Shown here in pieces: positions 21,668-33,990 of a stretch of DNA of 64,000 nt (positions within the stretch are counted from its first letter, which is position 1; each line of letters opens with the position of its first letter). Position numbers and translations under genes: made by a program. Source of the stretch: Megamerina dolium (taxonomy: Eukaryota; Arthropoda; Insecta; Diptera; Megamerinidae); contig OY978527.1 of assembly GCA_963854835.1 (NCBI GenBank), positions 43,536,040 to 43,600,039 of the forward strand, in the 5' to 3' direction. Below the pieces are notes generated by a model, which saw only the letters and a list, made by a program, of their open reading frames with translations, was not told the DNA's origin and searched no databases.

Positions 21668-24362
21668 TTATTTTTTTTTTATACCTAGAATTTATTAAAT
21701 CTTTCTACCCTTCGTAGAAACTCACAATAAGTATTCAAATCATACAAACTAACTTAAAATTATGTGATATTACTGTTGTTCCTACACAATTTGTTGAGTC
21801 GCGAGATTTAGCAATTACACAGCGTATTCAATGTGTCATTTCTTTTTAGTCGTCGATGGCCTGTGCTCAGCAACAATTGTCTAGCAAGGGGATTCGAATG
21901 GTTGTGTAATTTTTGAATGTAGCAGGACTTTACAACTTCCTCAGAAATTGTGGGTACATTCAAATCTCCATGGATGTTAACGTTCCTCATATACTAAGGC
22001 GCGTTTACAATAATTCGCAGACACTTGGATTGTATTCGCATCAATTTTTCGATATGTGAGGTAGATGCGGTGCCCCATATCTGAATACCATAAGTCCAGA
22101 TTGGATTCAGGATTGCTTTATATAACAGCAATTTGTATTCGAGATTCAACTTTTGAGCTTTTGTGTAACAGCCACCATAACTGATTAATTTTTAGCATAA
22201 TCTGAGTTTTCTTTGCCTCTATGTGATTGTTCCAGGCCAGCCTTCTGTCGAGGTGAATACCCAAGTACTTTGTTGAGGAACATTGTGGAACTGATTGGCC
22301 ATTTATTTTAAGTGGGGGACATGTATCTAGCATTAGTGTGAAAGTTATGTGTACGCTCTTTGATTCATTGACTTTTATACGCCATTTTGCTAGACAGATT
22401 TCGAGAGAATCGACATGAGTCTGCAGGAGTTTAGTAGCTTCTATGGGGTTAGAGCGAGAGCACAATATTGCCGTATCATCAGTAAAGGTCGATATGAATG
22501 TATAGTTATTGTTGGGCATATCTGAAGTGTATAAGAGATACAGTAAGGGGCCCAAAACGCTTCCTTGAGGAACGCCAGCGTGAATATCCAATGGATTTGT
22601 TGTGTAATTCTTGTGATGTACGAGAAATTGTCTTTTCGTGAGGTAGCTACTAAGCAATGAGGAGACATTTGCAGGCAGTAATAGATTGAGTTTGTAAATA
22701 AGGCCGTCGTGCCCTACTTTATCAAAGTCTTGAGTGATATTAAGAAAGACATCTGAGCAATACTTTTTTTCTTCAAAAGTGTTCCTTATCAGAGTTACAA
22801 TGAGGTGGACTTGCTCTATTGTGCCGTGTTGTTTTCTAAATCTAAACTCATGTTGAGGAATCAGTTGGTTGAGGTTAATAAATGGAGTTATATTCATGAC
22901 AATTAGCTTTTCGAATACTTTAGAGATTAGAGGCAGGAAATTGATAGGTCTGTACGGTGCAACTTTTGTAGGGTCTTTTCCTGGTTTTGCTATCATAATA
23001 ATTTTTAAAGCTTTCCAGCATTTGGGATAGTGTTTAATACGAAGGATAGCATTGAAAATGTGCATGAGATGAATTACTGTAGCTGGAGGTAGCTCTTTAT
23101 CATTTTACCGGTAATTTTATCTGGACCAGGTGATTTTTTTGGTTTATTTTGGTAGTGGGGACTGTGAAGAGGGTGGATTTGGTGTAAACATCCTTTTTAA
23201 GTGGTTTGCAAATATTTCTCACAGTTGCTTCTAGCCCAATTACCGTCACTCAAACGGATGGGGGAATCAGTGAGAATTGGCCGATTTGAGTTTTTTGCTG
23301 ATTTCCACAAAGAGTAGTCTGACGCTTCACCAGGTGTTAATTTCGCTATGTGCTCTTCTAACTCTTTGTTGTTTTTATTTGTTAAGGCTTGCTTTAACTT
23401 TCGAGTGCAGTGCTGTAGCTGTGTACTCAGAGGAAGATGGGAATTTATATATTTCTTGAATTTCAACCAGTCTATTTTCTTTCTAACGCAATTGTCTGGG
23501 GGATTGCTGATTTTAAAGATATTACCGTGGGTGAGTGATCCGATGAGAGATCATAATTACACTCTGTGGAGATATTTCCATCTGCAAACCTTTGGCGACT
23601 CCAAAGGCTATGAGATCGGGTATCTTCCTCTTATCCGTCGGCCAATATATCGGTTGACCATTTGAGATTACATCGTAGCCGTGGTTAGTAATGATTGAGC
23701 ATAGTCTTCTGCCTTTTAGATATTAGGCGGGAGCCCCAGTGAGTGTATTTGGCGCTGATATCGCCAGCAACCAAGAATTTGCTACCAAGAGTTGAGAAAA
23801 ATTCTTTATATTACAGTTTGTAATGTGGTATTCGGTACCAATTTTTGTCAGTGAAATGGGTCACAGATATCATCATTATGTCGATCTGATTGGATTCAAG
23901 GACTTAAATTAGCTGCAAATGGTGCTGGCTTAAACCATTGGCGTTCCAGTGGCATATCTTGAGACGACTCATGGTGTGGATAGCAATGTTTGGAGTAACA
24001 TCGATTGATTTTTCATCATTTCTTGCATCATTGTTTGCATTGAGTTCATTAATTGGTTCATGTTCTCGATTAGTGTTTGAAACAAATGTTCAAGGGTACT
24101 TGGTTGTTGGGTGGGCAGTGAGTGCTTCTGCTCATTATTTACATTGCTTTGTTGGTGTGGGTTTTTTTTTAAAACACTAACGTATGAATTGGTTTGATTC
24201 TTATTTGGGTTTGCAGAGAAGAATTGTGTTACATCAAGATTTTGCGTCTGATTTGAGTTGGTTATCTGAGTTAGCTCAACTGGTTTTAGATGTTGTTTGC
24301 TAGAGGAGAAATTTAGCTTTAGGGTTGTATATACGGGACAACCTCTATAATTGTGTGATTAC
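21668..24362 (-). mobile_element. Jockey-like LINE copy, 5'-truncated and dead
   Basis: The minus strand runs from part of ORF1 (zinc-knuckle end at about 24330) through ORF2 to a 3' UTR ending in an A-rich run (about 21668-21690). A 315-codon reverse transcriptase segment is open at 23065-22118 (GVPQGSVLGPLLY, then a TDD box). The motif A aspartate is replaced by Asn (FLNITQDFDKV), so it could not polymerise DNA. The endonuclease region (about 23900-23470) is shortened by deletions. Confidence 0.9.
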
Positions 24363-24736
24363 CTGTGCCGTAGAATACTAAAATAATTATTTATCTAAAT
24401 AACATTTTTCTAATATATAAATGTAACAAACATTTCGTGGTTTTCATAAGTACTGAAGGACACCTTTTGTTTACAGATATTATGTTGTGTGAATAGACTA
24501 TCTTCTTTTTGCGCGTACTTACAGTAGAGCTCTTTTTTAGTGATCCTTAAATATTCTCTGTAAAATTTTTAACAACTCTTAATGTGATGGTTAATTACAC
24601 TTTTTTGTTTTAATTACACAATACATATTAAATAGCATTTAATTTTAACGAAGAATTTTAGAAATAATTTCTTTTTACATTAATTAAGCTAATTAATGGA
24701 AATATACACACTTAATAATGCATTATTTAGGTTTAA
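24363..24736. other. AT-rich stretch similar to the upstream region of the small-RING gene
   Basis: Segments such as the region around 24380-24500 and 24520-24590 resemble 46220-46340 and 46810-46880, near the intact small-RING gene. There is no coding frame. Confidence 0.45.
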
Positions 24737-25469
24737 GGGGGAAGACCACCTTGAGCTGTCGGAAAATAAAGTATTTTCGGAACTTTTTTCAGCATTAATA
24801 CAACTTGCAATGATAAAATGTTTTATATGATTTTATTAGTTATCTTTTTTACAATAAATGTCAATTTTTTTTGCTTGGATCTCGGGCTCCCTGTACACGC
24901 TGCACCAGGTCGCGTAGCCCCCCTCCAGCCCGGTTTTCCCCATCGGTGGGACATCTGGACCCTTGTCAAGCGAATCTGGAACAAAAGTTAGATAGGCAGG
25001 TTATTCTCCATATAATTTCGCACTGAAATACTGAAGCGGTTTTTTGAAAAGTTAATTTTTACGAAAATGGTGGCTATTTATAAAAATTGTTAATGTTTTA
25101 CCTGTAAAATTTGTCTCAAAATCGTGCTTTAAAAATCCAAATTATAAAATATCAAAAATCCCATCCAGTATTTCGATGCAGAATTAAATTCTCGATAATT
25201 TTGCAAGGTTTCATCAAAATCGGTTGAAAACTGCAAACGTGATATATCCCACCAGTTTACAAAATGTCGTTTCGAGATAAACGAAATTGAAGTTTTAGAA
25301 ACTCGCTCAGTGCCCCGGGAAATTTTTAAAAAAATCGTCTCGTTACCTCGTTTAAATGTTTCTGGCGGACTATAGATGCATACTACATTAAAATACACAC
25401 CTCATAGAACATTTCAAGCAAAAAAAAAAAAAATTCGATTTTTTCAAACCGTCAAAGTGGTCTTCCCCC
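24737..25469. mobile_element. 733-bp TTAA-flanked MITE (piggyBac-like)
   Basis: The ends are GGGGGAAGACCACCTTGA (left) and, reversed, GGGGGAAGACCACTTTGA (right). The element is flanked by TTAA at 24733-24736 and 25470-25473. The paralogous locus at 11-14 has a single TTAA with no insert, so both the boundaries and the target duplication are confirmed within the window. It has no transposase frame, so it is non-autonomous. Confidence 0.92.
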
Positions 25470-26420
25470 TTAAGAATGAACAATTGAAAAATATTTGTTA
25501 TGCTGCAAAGAGAGTAGGGGAAAAAACAAAATTAATTGGAATTAGACATATTTTCACTTTATTTGCGCGTCGACATATTTGTGTACTAATAAGAAGTTAA
25601 ATAAAACTGACATTGATTTTATGATCATCATAATTTTTAATTGAAAATGTTGACTTAAGTTTTGGTTATTTAATTTGATTTTGTTTTGTTTTCAAAAACA
25701 ATTGAATTTTTTCTTTTGGTCTTTGATTTATATAACACAAAGCAATGAAAAGAGAAATTCTTAGTTTTATGTATATCAATTTTATATTTTTTCTTATTAC
25801 TATTTCTATAATTATGATAATGAAGAAAACATTTGAATATGCATGCATACACCTGTCAAGAAAATATAATAAATGTGAAATATTTAATATAATTAATAAT
25901 TGTGTCGATTTTTTATCAGTGGCTAGTGGAATTAGAATCGGCTGTAAAAAAAACCAATGCATGTTTTTTCAAAGTCCAGCGTTTATTCGAAAAATTGGAC
26001 TTTTCCATTTATGAATGAAATACAACATCATTCAATTCTGAATGGCAACTTCGATTTACTGTTTCAAGGCCTCCGACGTCTCTGAATGTTGAGCGTAATA
26101 CTTATCCTTAACGACTCCCCACGAAACATAGTCCAATGGAGTCAAATCACAGCACCAAGGCGGCCAATTAACATCATTTTGGCTGATTATTCGATTTTCA
26201 AAGACTGCGCAAAAGATCGATGGTTACGTTGGTTGTGTAGCATGTGGCCCCGTCCTGTTGAAATCGTGTGTCGTCCATGTCATCTTCAATTTTTGGAAAC
26301 AAAAATCGTCTAGCATGGCACGGTAATGCTTGCCATTGACGGTAACGGCGGCTTGTTACATTTGCTCATTTTCGAAGAAAAATGGCTCAATGATGCCGCC
26401 AGACCAAAAACCAGTCACTT
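25470..26420 (+). repeat. Segmental duplication, right copy (matches 1-1000)
   Basis: This continues the block interrupted by the TTAA element. Positions 26040-26420 hold the same decayed DD41D-like transposase remnant (minus strand) as 600-1000. A few deletions, for example near 26035, distinguish the copies. Confidence 0.8.
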
Positions 26421-26729
26421 CCTTCTCACGGAAATTTATTTATGATAAGCCTGTATGTCGGTATGAATTCTCCGAAAAATTAATAAACAATAAGGATCAG
26501 CAGTTAGCTAAGTCCTTTGTATTGTATCCTTTGTTGATGATCTTTTTACAGCACTGATAGTGATAGTCCGTTACTTACGTTTCTTCACGCTTTTTAAGTA
26601 CTCCGTGTGTTTGACTCAATTCGTTAGTATAAATACAACGACCGATTGTTCATATATTTAGTTTAAAATAATTGGTTCACAAATATGAACAACGTCACAA
26701 CGTGGAGTTAGACTTACCAAATATGAACA
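26421..26729 (+). repeat. Upstream region of small-RING copy 2
   Basis: The TTCGTTAGTATAAATACAACGACCG stretch (about 26622-26646) matches 14550-14574 and parallels the TATA region of the intact gene at 46.0 kb. No gene is seen. Confidence 0.55.
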
Positions 26730-26963
26730 TGCGTACAATGTAAAAAGTTTCATAATAATGACATACGTCAATGCGAGCTCTCTCACGATATATGTACCGA
26801 TTGCTATGAGGAGCTGCCGTATGGTCTATGCCCAATATGTGGTATGTATTATCGAATACATCCAACGAATTCAAGCGTGGACAGTTATCTTGAAGATAAG
26901 CTGAATAATATCAAAGTCAGCGATCAAACATCAACGAATAATAATATGGACACTATGGAATAA
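26730..26963 (+). pseudogene. Small RING protein fragment, copy 2
   Basis: The frame reads CVQCKKFHNNDIRQCELSH then DICTDCYEELPYGLCPIC and a polar tail ending MDTME at 26963. All eight zinc ligands (C-x2-C-x10-C-x3-H-x2-C-x2-C-x8-C-x2-C) are present, unlike in copy 1. However, a TGA lies directly before the first Cys in frame, and the upstream ATGs (26684, 26724) are out of frame or stop early. Unless an unseen splice or frame change supplies an N terminus, it is a pseudogene. The tail differs from that of the intact gene. Confidence 0.65.
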
Positions 26964-27770
26964 TGTGAAACTCTACAAAATTGCTACTACAAAATTCATT
27001 TAACCAAGTTTAAGATATGTGTAACATCTGGAAGTTTGCATTTGAATAACAAATTTTTCCAATGACTTATGTAATTGAAATTGTATCTAATAAATGTTCC
27101 AAAGTAACAACAATTTTAGTGGTTTTCATATGGAAGGGTCATTTGTTTTGTTTCCATCTAGAATTATCTAAGGAAATCTAGATTTTTCAGTTAATTTTAA
27201 TCTTGTTCCACTTGGCTTAGGTACATATATTGAAATCGGTAATTGTATGGTTCAATTAGTTCAATTAGTCCAAGAAATGACCATCCTATGCGATTTCGGT
27301 TCGCACAATGGGCTGAAGATAGTTTCGTCGAAGATGAGCATTTTTGCCGAAGAATCATATTTTCCCATTATGCTTATTTCCACCTTGAAAGGTATGTCAG
27401 AAAGCAAAATTGTCGCATTTGGAGATCAGAGAATCCACACGTGGTTGTTGAAGAGCCAATATACCCACAATGAGTGACTGGTGGGTGTGGTTTTTGGTCC
27501 GCCGGATTCATTGCGCCATTTCCCTTCGAAAATAAGCAAAGAACCGCCAATGTCGTCAATTGCGAGCTGTACCGTGCATGGGCGACATATGATTTCAATA
27601 GGATGGGGCCACATGCTACACAACTAACATAACCATCGATCTTCTGCGCACCGTCCTTGAAAGTCGAATAATCAGCCGAAATTATGATGTCAATTGGCTA
27701 CCTTGGAGCTGTGATTTGATCCTCTTGGACTATTTTTTGTGAGAAGCCGTTGTGGGTATTGAAAAATTGT
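26964..27770 (+). repeat. Small-RING 3' flank plus DD41D-like transposase remnant
   Basis: Positions 26964-27250 match 14855-15125 and 27250-27770 match 15295-15750. In this copy the stretch 15130-15290 is deleted, joining flank and remnant directly (ATGGTTCAATTAGTTC). The remnant keeps QNCRIWRSENPHVVVEEP but is full of stops. Confidence 0.7.
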
Positions 27771-28445
27771 ATTGATCGAATGTGGTACTGTAGTGTGAGA
27801 TCAATATCACCATCATTTCCCTTATCTGAGACAAATAATCCAATTTATTCACTAAATCTTCAGTAATTTCACTCTAACTGACAGCTTATCTGAAGTCCAA
27901 GAGAAACATCTTCACGAAAGAAGAGTAGCATGATAACCACACAAAGTTCGATTGTCAAAAATGTTTGCGTTATCAATGAGCATCGCGAGTAATTATTGTA
28001 CGAAATCTTTATTGATAGCCTGTATATCGAAATGAATTTTCCGATGAAATAATACGTGAAAAAGTAAACATTTTAAATATTACATATCAATGGAAAGGTC
28101 TTGAGATGAATCCGCATAGATGAATGCCCTAAATTGGCTGAAAATGATTAAAATAACAAAAAAAAAAAAACACAAATAAAAACTGAAATATGTCTATATT
28201 TTTCAAATATGCAATAAAAATTTGTTTATTTAAGGCATTTACAACCGATATGAAGCACTATGATAGCTAAATGCATTTGTGGCTGTCGATGTAAATACTG
28301 CGTAAATTGAAATTGAGAAACGAACTCTATAATCATACATTTTATAAGTTATATCTCTATTTGAAACATTATCTGTAAAACTGAAGGAATTGTATAATAC
28401 TAGTACTATGATTCTATGGTCAATCGACTTTTGTGCTGTCGCTTA
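27771..28445. other. Unassigned AT-rich stretch
   Basis: No open frame with plausible codon use was seen. Around 28010-28050 a short piece faintly resembles 26445-26490. Nothing else is recognised. Confidence 0.35.
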
Positions 28446-28968
28446 TAGCCTAGACAGACGGCAGCCTAATTCCGGATTACCGGCGTACTTAATCCGAATA
28501 AAATATTAACCTGACAGACGGCAGTATTGCGGATTAACTAAACGGCTGGTTGCTGTTTTATTAGGTCTGCTCACTTACATTACTATCACTATCAATTTCT
28601 GTCATTTGTCACTCTCGATATGAGAAAATCTACAAGAAGTACGTGAACTAAAAACTATCAGAAACTTGTAAATTGACATTCACAGTTTGTAATTGACAGC
28701 TGGATTTATTTGTTCGCCAACGCTTTTCATGTCGAAAACTGTTAACAATTGTTGAAAGTTTTTTATAAGCAGACCTATTCTTTTGTAAGTTGGATCGAGA
28801 AAAATTCACAATAGAAATTTTTCATCAGTGTTGCCATCGTAAATTTCCTTATCCTCTTTAATTTTGAGAATTAACTCGTCGAGTTGATGCGGATTAGCTC
28901 CAGTTAATGCCCTAGTTAATTCGAATTAAATCGTTAATCTGGATTAACGCCGTCGTCTGTCAGGGCTA
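28446..28968. mobile_element. 523-bp MITE with TTA target duplication (PIF/Harbinger-like)
   Basis: The left end is TAGCCTAGACAGACGGCAG and the right end reversed is TAGCCCTGACAGACGACGG. Both sides are flanked by TTA (28443-28445, 28969-28971). A second copy of the CTGACAGACGGCAG motif lies inside at about 28512. It has no coding capacity. The family is assigned only from the 3-bp TTA duplication and the type of ends. Confidence 0.75.
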
Positions 28969-29206
28969 TTACATTGCTTAAGCGAGTAAATGAGTATTGT
29001 ACATATTGTACAATGTATTGTACATATACTATTTGGAAATTACGAAATTACTATTATGAAATTGACTAAGAATTTGTGACAATGTTTGTAAAATGTGTAT
29101 GTATGTATGTAATTTGTAAAATTTATCTTACAATTAGAATCAATTCAATGGAGGCATATCATCAGTATAGTTGTTGTTGTTAGGTATTGAAAAATATTCA
29201 ATTGCA

Positions 29207-32139
29207 TTAAACAGGTATTCCGGTACGATCTTTTATTTTACCAAGCACATTTACATGTACTTTTGAATAACCGCTCGACTTGCGTCCCAGCGTACCCATA
29301 CTGCCACTGGTGCCGCCAGCTGCAGTACCAGCCAATGATGTTGCTGTACCACCAGCACCGCCAGCACCTTCCATCGAGGAACATGACAATGGCGATGAAG
29401 TTTTCGAATCGAGATGTGATGAACGATGTGAAGTATCATGCGAAAGTAGATCATCACTGCTCGGACGCATTTGTGATGATGATGGTGTATACAATGGCTG
29501 TAGCTTGTCGACTTCGTCGTCAATCGCTTTAAATTGCCAACTCCAATTGGCACGATACAGAAATGGACGGTGATCGAAGCGATTATCGTCTGGACTATAA
29601 CTCTCAGCATGTACTGCAGGTGTCAGCACAGTCATTTTATGGCGATTAATTGCATAACAGCGAAAGAAATGTTTCACTTTGTCGGCAACCTGTGTGTGCA
29701 AACAAAATTTGTTTATTTTTTCTATCTCGTTCACTATCGAAAGTTATCACTTACTTCTCTTGGTGTAAGATCGTTCTTCCAAGTGGCCACCAATTTGCAG
29801 AACATACTGTATGGACCACAACAGGCTTGCTTTCGCAGGCGTCCGTATTCGCTCAATTCAGCATAGGTCATACCCATGTCATGTTCATCGGTTTGCACCA
29901 AGTGACCCTCACGTAGTGGTTCCAATTCAGCTGTAGGTGGTGCATCAATAATTGACTCTAGCACTGGCAAATTGAATCTGAAAAAATATCAAGTTGCCTG
30001 AATTTTTCTTTTTTTTTTTTTTGTACCTAGGACTAAATAAGTTCAATAATACTAACTTATCCTTGGCATAATGGAGAAAACGACGTAAATCCATTTTCGA
30101 AATGCCACCAATCGGATTTATATCGGCAGAGGAACAATCATATTTGGTCAGGTAGCCACGTAACGATTCGTCAACATTGGCGGAGCCCAACACTAGTAGG
30201 CCACCGGGACGATTGCGTGCCCACAGCATTAGTTGAGCAAAAATATACGCAAGCACCATTCGTATGCGTGACTGAATGTTCTGCAGAGCAAGATTTTGCC
30301 GCGCACAACCGCCCTGAGAACGGAAGCATGGCGTCAGACCGGTGACCGCATTGAAAATGCCCAATAACGCATTCACCGCGGTATCAATACTAATTTCGAT
30401 GTGATAGCTGCCCAATTGATTTGCCAGCTGTGAGGCACGACGGCGTGTCTCTTTGCTTGAATTTACACTACCCATAAAGCAGGTGACAAGCAAGCGATTG
30501 CACAACGACGCAGGATTTTCTGGCGTGTACTCTGTGTCTGCAAGTATTTTACGTATATCGTGCAGTACTTGTGTGTCACCCGTTTGAACTGCATTCACAA
30601 TCAAACGACACATCGAATGTACAATGGTGGCCGAACTGCTCGAATCGACACCACCACTGAGTGGCAAAAAGAAACCGCCTTGACCCGAACGTCGCAAGTA
30701 ATCCCACAGCCAGCAAGCTGGTCCCATTGCGATTTCCTCCTCCGGCGAATGGTAAATCCATTGCATGGGTGAAGTGGAACTCTTAAAGATATCGCTGTGT
30801 GTGGACATCTCAAAATCGCACACAACACGTGGATAGGTGGGCGCCGATGCCGCCATGGTGCAACGTGAACGCTGTGATACACGATACGAACGTATCTCTT
30901 CCAGATCGATTGTGGCCAATGTGACCTCCTGCAAATATATGGTTAATTATCATTTCGCATCCTCCCTCAGATCATGCGACAACATACCACATCTTGCAGA
31001 GCAAACTGTTTGCTGCGTGCAATAATCTGTCCATTGAGAGCAATTGCTGAACAACCATTGAAATAAATGCGTTGTCCATCGCAGCCGCGTAAATTGCTAA
31101 ACAAGTAGGCGCCACCAGCCTTAAAGCTTGCGTTACGTATTAAATCGGTGGTTATATACGCTTTACGTAATTCCATATAACTTCCAGAACCATTAACGAT
31201 AATCTCCACACCAGACATTGACATATCGATGTGCTTGCTGTGTGTTAATTTGGTATACAATATGTACATATATTTATTCAAGTGTACTACGTATTGTAGC
31301 AGCCTTAAATTACATACCTTCGTACATTCCATAATTCTTCACATATCTCATAGCCAATGCATGTGTCTTTAGTCGCGATGACAGCATCACCAAATGCTAC
31401 CGTATTCTGACCGTTGCGTTGTGATATCATGCGTGGCAGAAAATAGTCCTCCGTTTGTAGTGCCTATAGATGAAATGAAATTACATTTTTATAAGAACAC
31501 AGTCAGCCCTTTAGCTTTAATACCTTTGTCCATGGAGTAAACCAACGTGTCTCTCTGTAATTATCATCATCTGCATTGGCCATTTTGGGTCGTATCAATA
31601 GAATTTGACGATTAAAAAAGGCCACACGACAATTATAGGCTACATTACGATGCATCACTGGCATGCCAACATCCACCAATATATTTTCACTTTAAAATAG
31701 CAAACATTTGTACATTTTGATATAGCAATAATAAAAATGGTAATTTGTTCAATATTTCACTTTAGACAAAAATCATATAGTACCGAATCGATTTCAATCC
31801 TCAGTGAAATTCAGAACATGTCAAATAAATACCAAATTGGGGACATCATGATCTCTAAGAGCACCTCCCATGAATGCAGATATGTGTCGGGTTCACGAAA
31901 ATGATCTTCACAACTGTAACCACTGTAAGTAAGCAATGAAATGTAACATTAGTGGCATTCAAATAAACCCAATGCAAGCGTTGGCATACTTACCATACTT
32001 CCAATTCGGGTCCAGTACGATAGGAGGCACCCATATCTTTTGCGTCCAATATCGATTGTAATATTCTGGCTAGATTACCCTCGAAATCAAGTGCCCATTG
32101 ATTGAGCGTTGAAACGGCAACTGTAATCTTACGTCCCAT
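29207..32139 (-). CDS. Nadsyn: Glutamine-dependent NAD+ synthetase
   Basis: This enzyme makes NAD+ from deamido-NAD+, ATP and glutamine, the last step of de novo and Preiss-Handler NAD synthesis in the cytosol. I read eight exons: 32139-31994, 31922-31833, 31689-31524, 31463-31318, 31237-30988, 30928-30057, 29977-29755 and 29689-29207. All introns are GT-AG and the phases join to 791 codons plus stop. The N-terminal glutaminase (nitrilase fold) has E45 (GPELEVCGY), K114 (LIRPKM) and C175 (GYEICEELW). The synthetase domain has the PP-loop SGGVDS at 357-362. The start is ATG 32139 ([10 protein letters not shown]), which aligns with the family's usual N terminus; an upstream in-frame ATG at 32187 is less likely. 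The C terminus carries a Ser/Gly/Ala-rich low-complexity segment before a conserved-looking basic end. It appears intact and functional. A broken duplicate of its last exons lies at 15.75-16.4 kb. Confidence 0.95.
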
Positions 32140-32516
32140 TTTGGCAATAACAGTGTTTGCTGACAGTGATAATGATGACGATGTCAAATAAAAGGAACTA
32201 TGGCAAATTGTTGCTTGTATTGGTTAAGAAATGCACCGGAACGAAAACAATAGGTGATTGGTCAACAACAAGATCAGACTATAAAGAAAGCATTCAATAT
32301 CAATTAGAATATTATTTATTTATGGACATACTATGCATATACATAAAATTGCAAATTATAAAGAAAACCGTTTGTATTTGTTTCTTTTGGGGGTGAAAAT
32401 ACAAAATTTTGTAAAAAAGAAATGCCATCGCTGTTATTTAACGTTGCTACTGCCATGAATACGAGCAGTCGATGGCAGTTATGGTTACACGTTCAACAAT
32501 TGCGGCTTTCAATGTA
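32140..32516. other. Upstream region of NAD synthetase
   Basis: This short stretch probably holds the 5' UTR and promoter. No TATA box at a convincing distance and no other gene was seen. It ends at a mariner insertion. Confidence 0.4.
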
Positions 32517-33192
32517 TGAGGGTGGTCCCAGAACTACCCGACCTAACATATAGATAGCGGCAGTAGTTTCAAAAAAATTACTTTGGTGAAAAGTGGCAAT
32601 CTTATAAAACAGATGTTTTAAGTATTAAGGCGCCACGTTGTTTAGTATTTTTTTTGGAGCCATCGAAAACATGGAAGAAAATGAGCACCGTTATGTAATT
32701 CAATACTCTCATTTGAAAGGCCTCAGTCCAACGAATATTAATGCCGAACTAGATTCTACTCAGAGGGAGGTCGTTTACGACCATAAAATATTGGATGATC
32801 GCCGGCTGAAGGTGCGTGAGCTAGGTGATATTACAGGCATTTCAAAAAGTGCTATGCATCGTATATTGACCGAAAATGTGGAGATGAAAAAGCAGTGTGC
32901 AAGATGGGTGCCGCGTTTGCTGACAATAGAACAAAAACACCAGTTCACATATCTGCTATTGGGACGCGATGCGAAAAAATGGCTTAGAGGTAGAAGATGT
33001 GCAAACAATGAAGAGGTGGAGTCTGCGGTAGAAGGCTATTTTACTGTGCTAGACAGTTCATACTATAAACACGGTATCGAAGCTATAGAATATCGCTGGG
33101 AAAAGTGTATAGAGCTAAAAGGAGATTATGTTGAGAAATAAAGAAAAATTTTTCCAAATTTGTTAGGTCGGGTAGTTCTGGGACCGCCCTCG
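32517..33192 (+). mobile_element. 676-bp internally deleted mariner with near-perfect ends
   Basis: The ends are about 34-bp inverted repeats (core GGTCCCAGAACTACCCGACC) with two mismatches, flanked by TA at 32515-32516 and 33193-33194. A normal mariner is about 1.3 kb, so about half is missing. The missing part includes the catalytic region. Confidence 0.92.
32638..33141 (+). CDS. Mariner deletion-derivative protein (DNA-binding part plus C-terminal tail)
   Basis: This 167-codon frame lies inside the mariner derivative. An ATG at 32671 (MEENEHRYVIQYSHLKG) is the more likely start. It has the N-terminal helix-turn-helix region, then the second HTH (RRLKVRELGDITGISKSAMH) and a linker (LLTIEQKHQF). 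It then jumps directly to the mariner C terminus (RDAKKWLRGRRCANNEEVES). At least two deletions, one within the N-terminal part and one removing all three catalytic Asp blocks, are both in frame. The product could not cut DNA but might still bind the terminal repeats. Whether it is expressed is unknown. Confidence 0.6.
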   Translation: MFSIFFGAIENMEENEHRYVIQYSHLKGLSPTNINAELDSTQREVVYDHKILDDRRLKVRELGDITGISKSAMHRILTENVEMKKQCARWVPRLLTIEQKHQFTYLLLGRDAKKWLRGRRCANNEEVESAVEGYFTVLDSSYYKHGIEAIEYRWEKCIELKGDYVEK

Positions 33193-33194
33193 TA

Positions 33195-33990
33195 CTTATA
33201 AACATTTGGATATCGATCAAACTGTACAACTAAGCATGATATAGTACATGCTTGTGAACTTTGACGGAATTCTCTTTAATCAAACTTTGCATAGATTGCA
33301 TCCACGTAAAGTTATTGTTTGCTTCGATAAGGTGGGCATTTCATTTATTTATTGTTTGCAGTCCATTCTTTTTTTTTTACTTTGTAATTGTATTGCTACG
33401 CTAAAGTTCAACATAATTACGACTACTACTACAACTACTACTACTCATTAAATGTTGCACATTCATAATAATTGTAAGCATTTTTTTATTCCTTTTGAAT
33501 ATGATATATAAGGGTTAATTACAATTTGTTAAAACTTATGCCATAACGAAGAGAACTAACAGCCAGCAGCAAAATCGCAGACATTGCGATTAAGCAGACA
33601 TCCAAATGTACATATAGTATCTAAAAATATAACGATGTCTTTTAATTACGGGCAAAGTTTTAGTTTAAAGTCATTACATTAGCATTCCTTCTTTTATCCT
33701 ATTAAAATTTAATTACATCACAACGTATTTTATTAGAAATGATGTACTATGTTAACTAAAAAGTAAATTTCAAAATTATGCCTTGATGATAGAATGAATT
33801 ATCACACACTTCAAATAAAGATGGTAGGCAAATAAAGAAAACGCACGAGGGTCCTTCAAAAACAGAGTTTTGTTTTTACGGGTCAACGAAGACTTAATAT
33901 TAGTAGTAATGCAACCGTTTTATTTAGTAAGGATTTAGGTTTAGGATTTTTTAATTTTTCCGTATGATCTAAAAAATGAAAAAAGTTATA
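33195..33990. other. AT-rich intergenic DNA with an ACT/ACN microsatellite
   Basis: An (ACT)n-like run lies at about 33418-33447. Nothing else of note is visible. Confidence 0.5.

Noticed and set aside
29251..29610. His/Val-rich frames overlapping the last NAD synthetase exon
   Set aside because: They are shadows of the real exon, whose frame joins correctly to the other seven.
29207..32139. Horizontal transfer of the NAD synthetase gene
   Set aside because: It has seven short GT-AG introns and the usual animal two-domain layout; a resident insect gene explains it.
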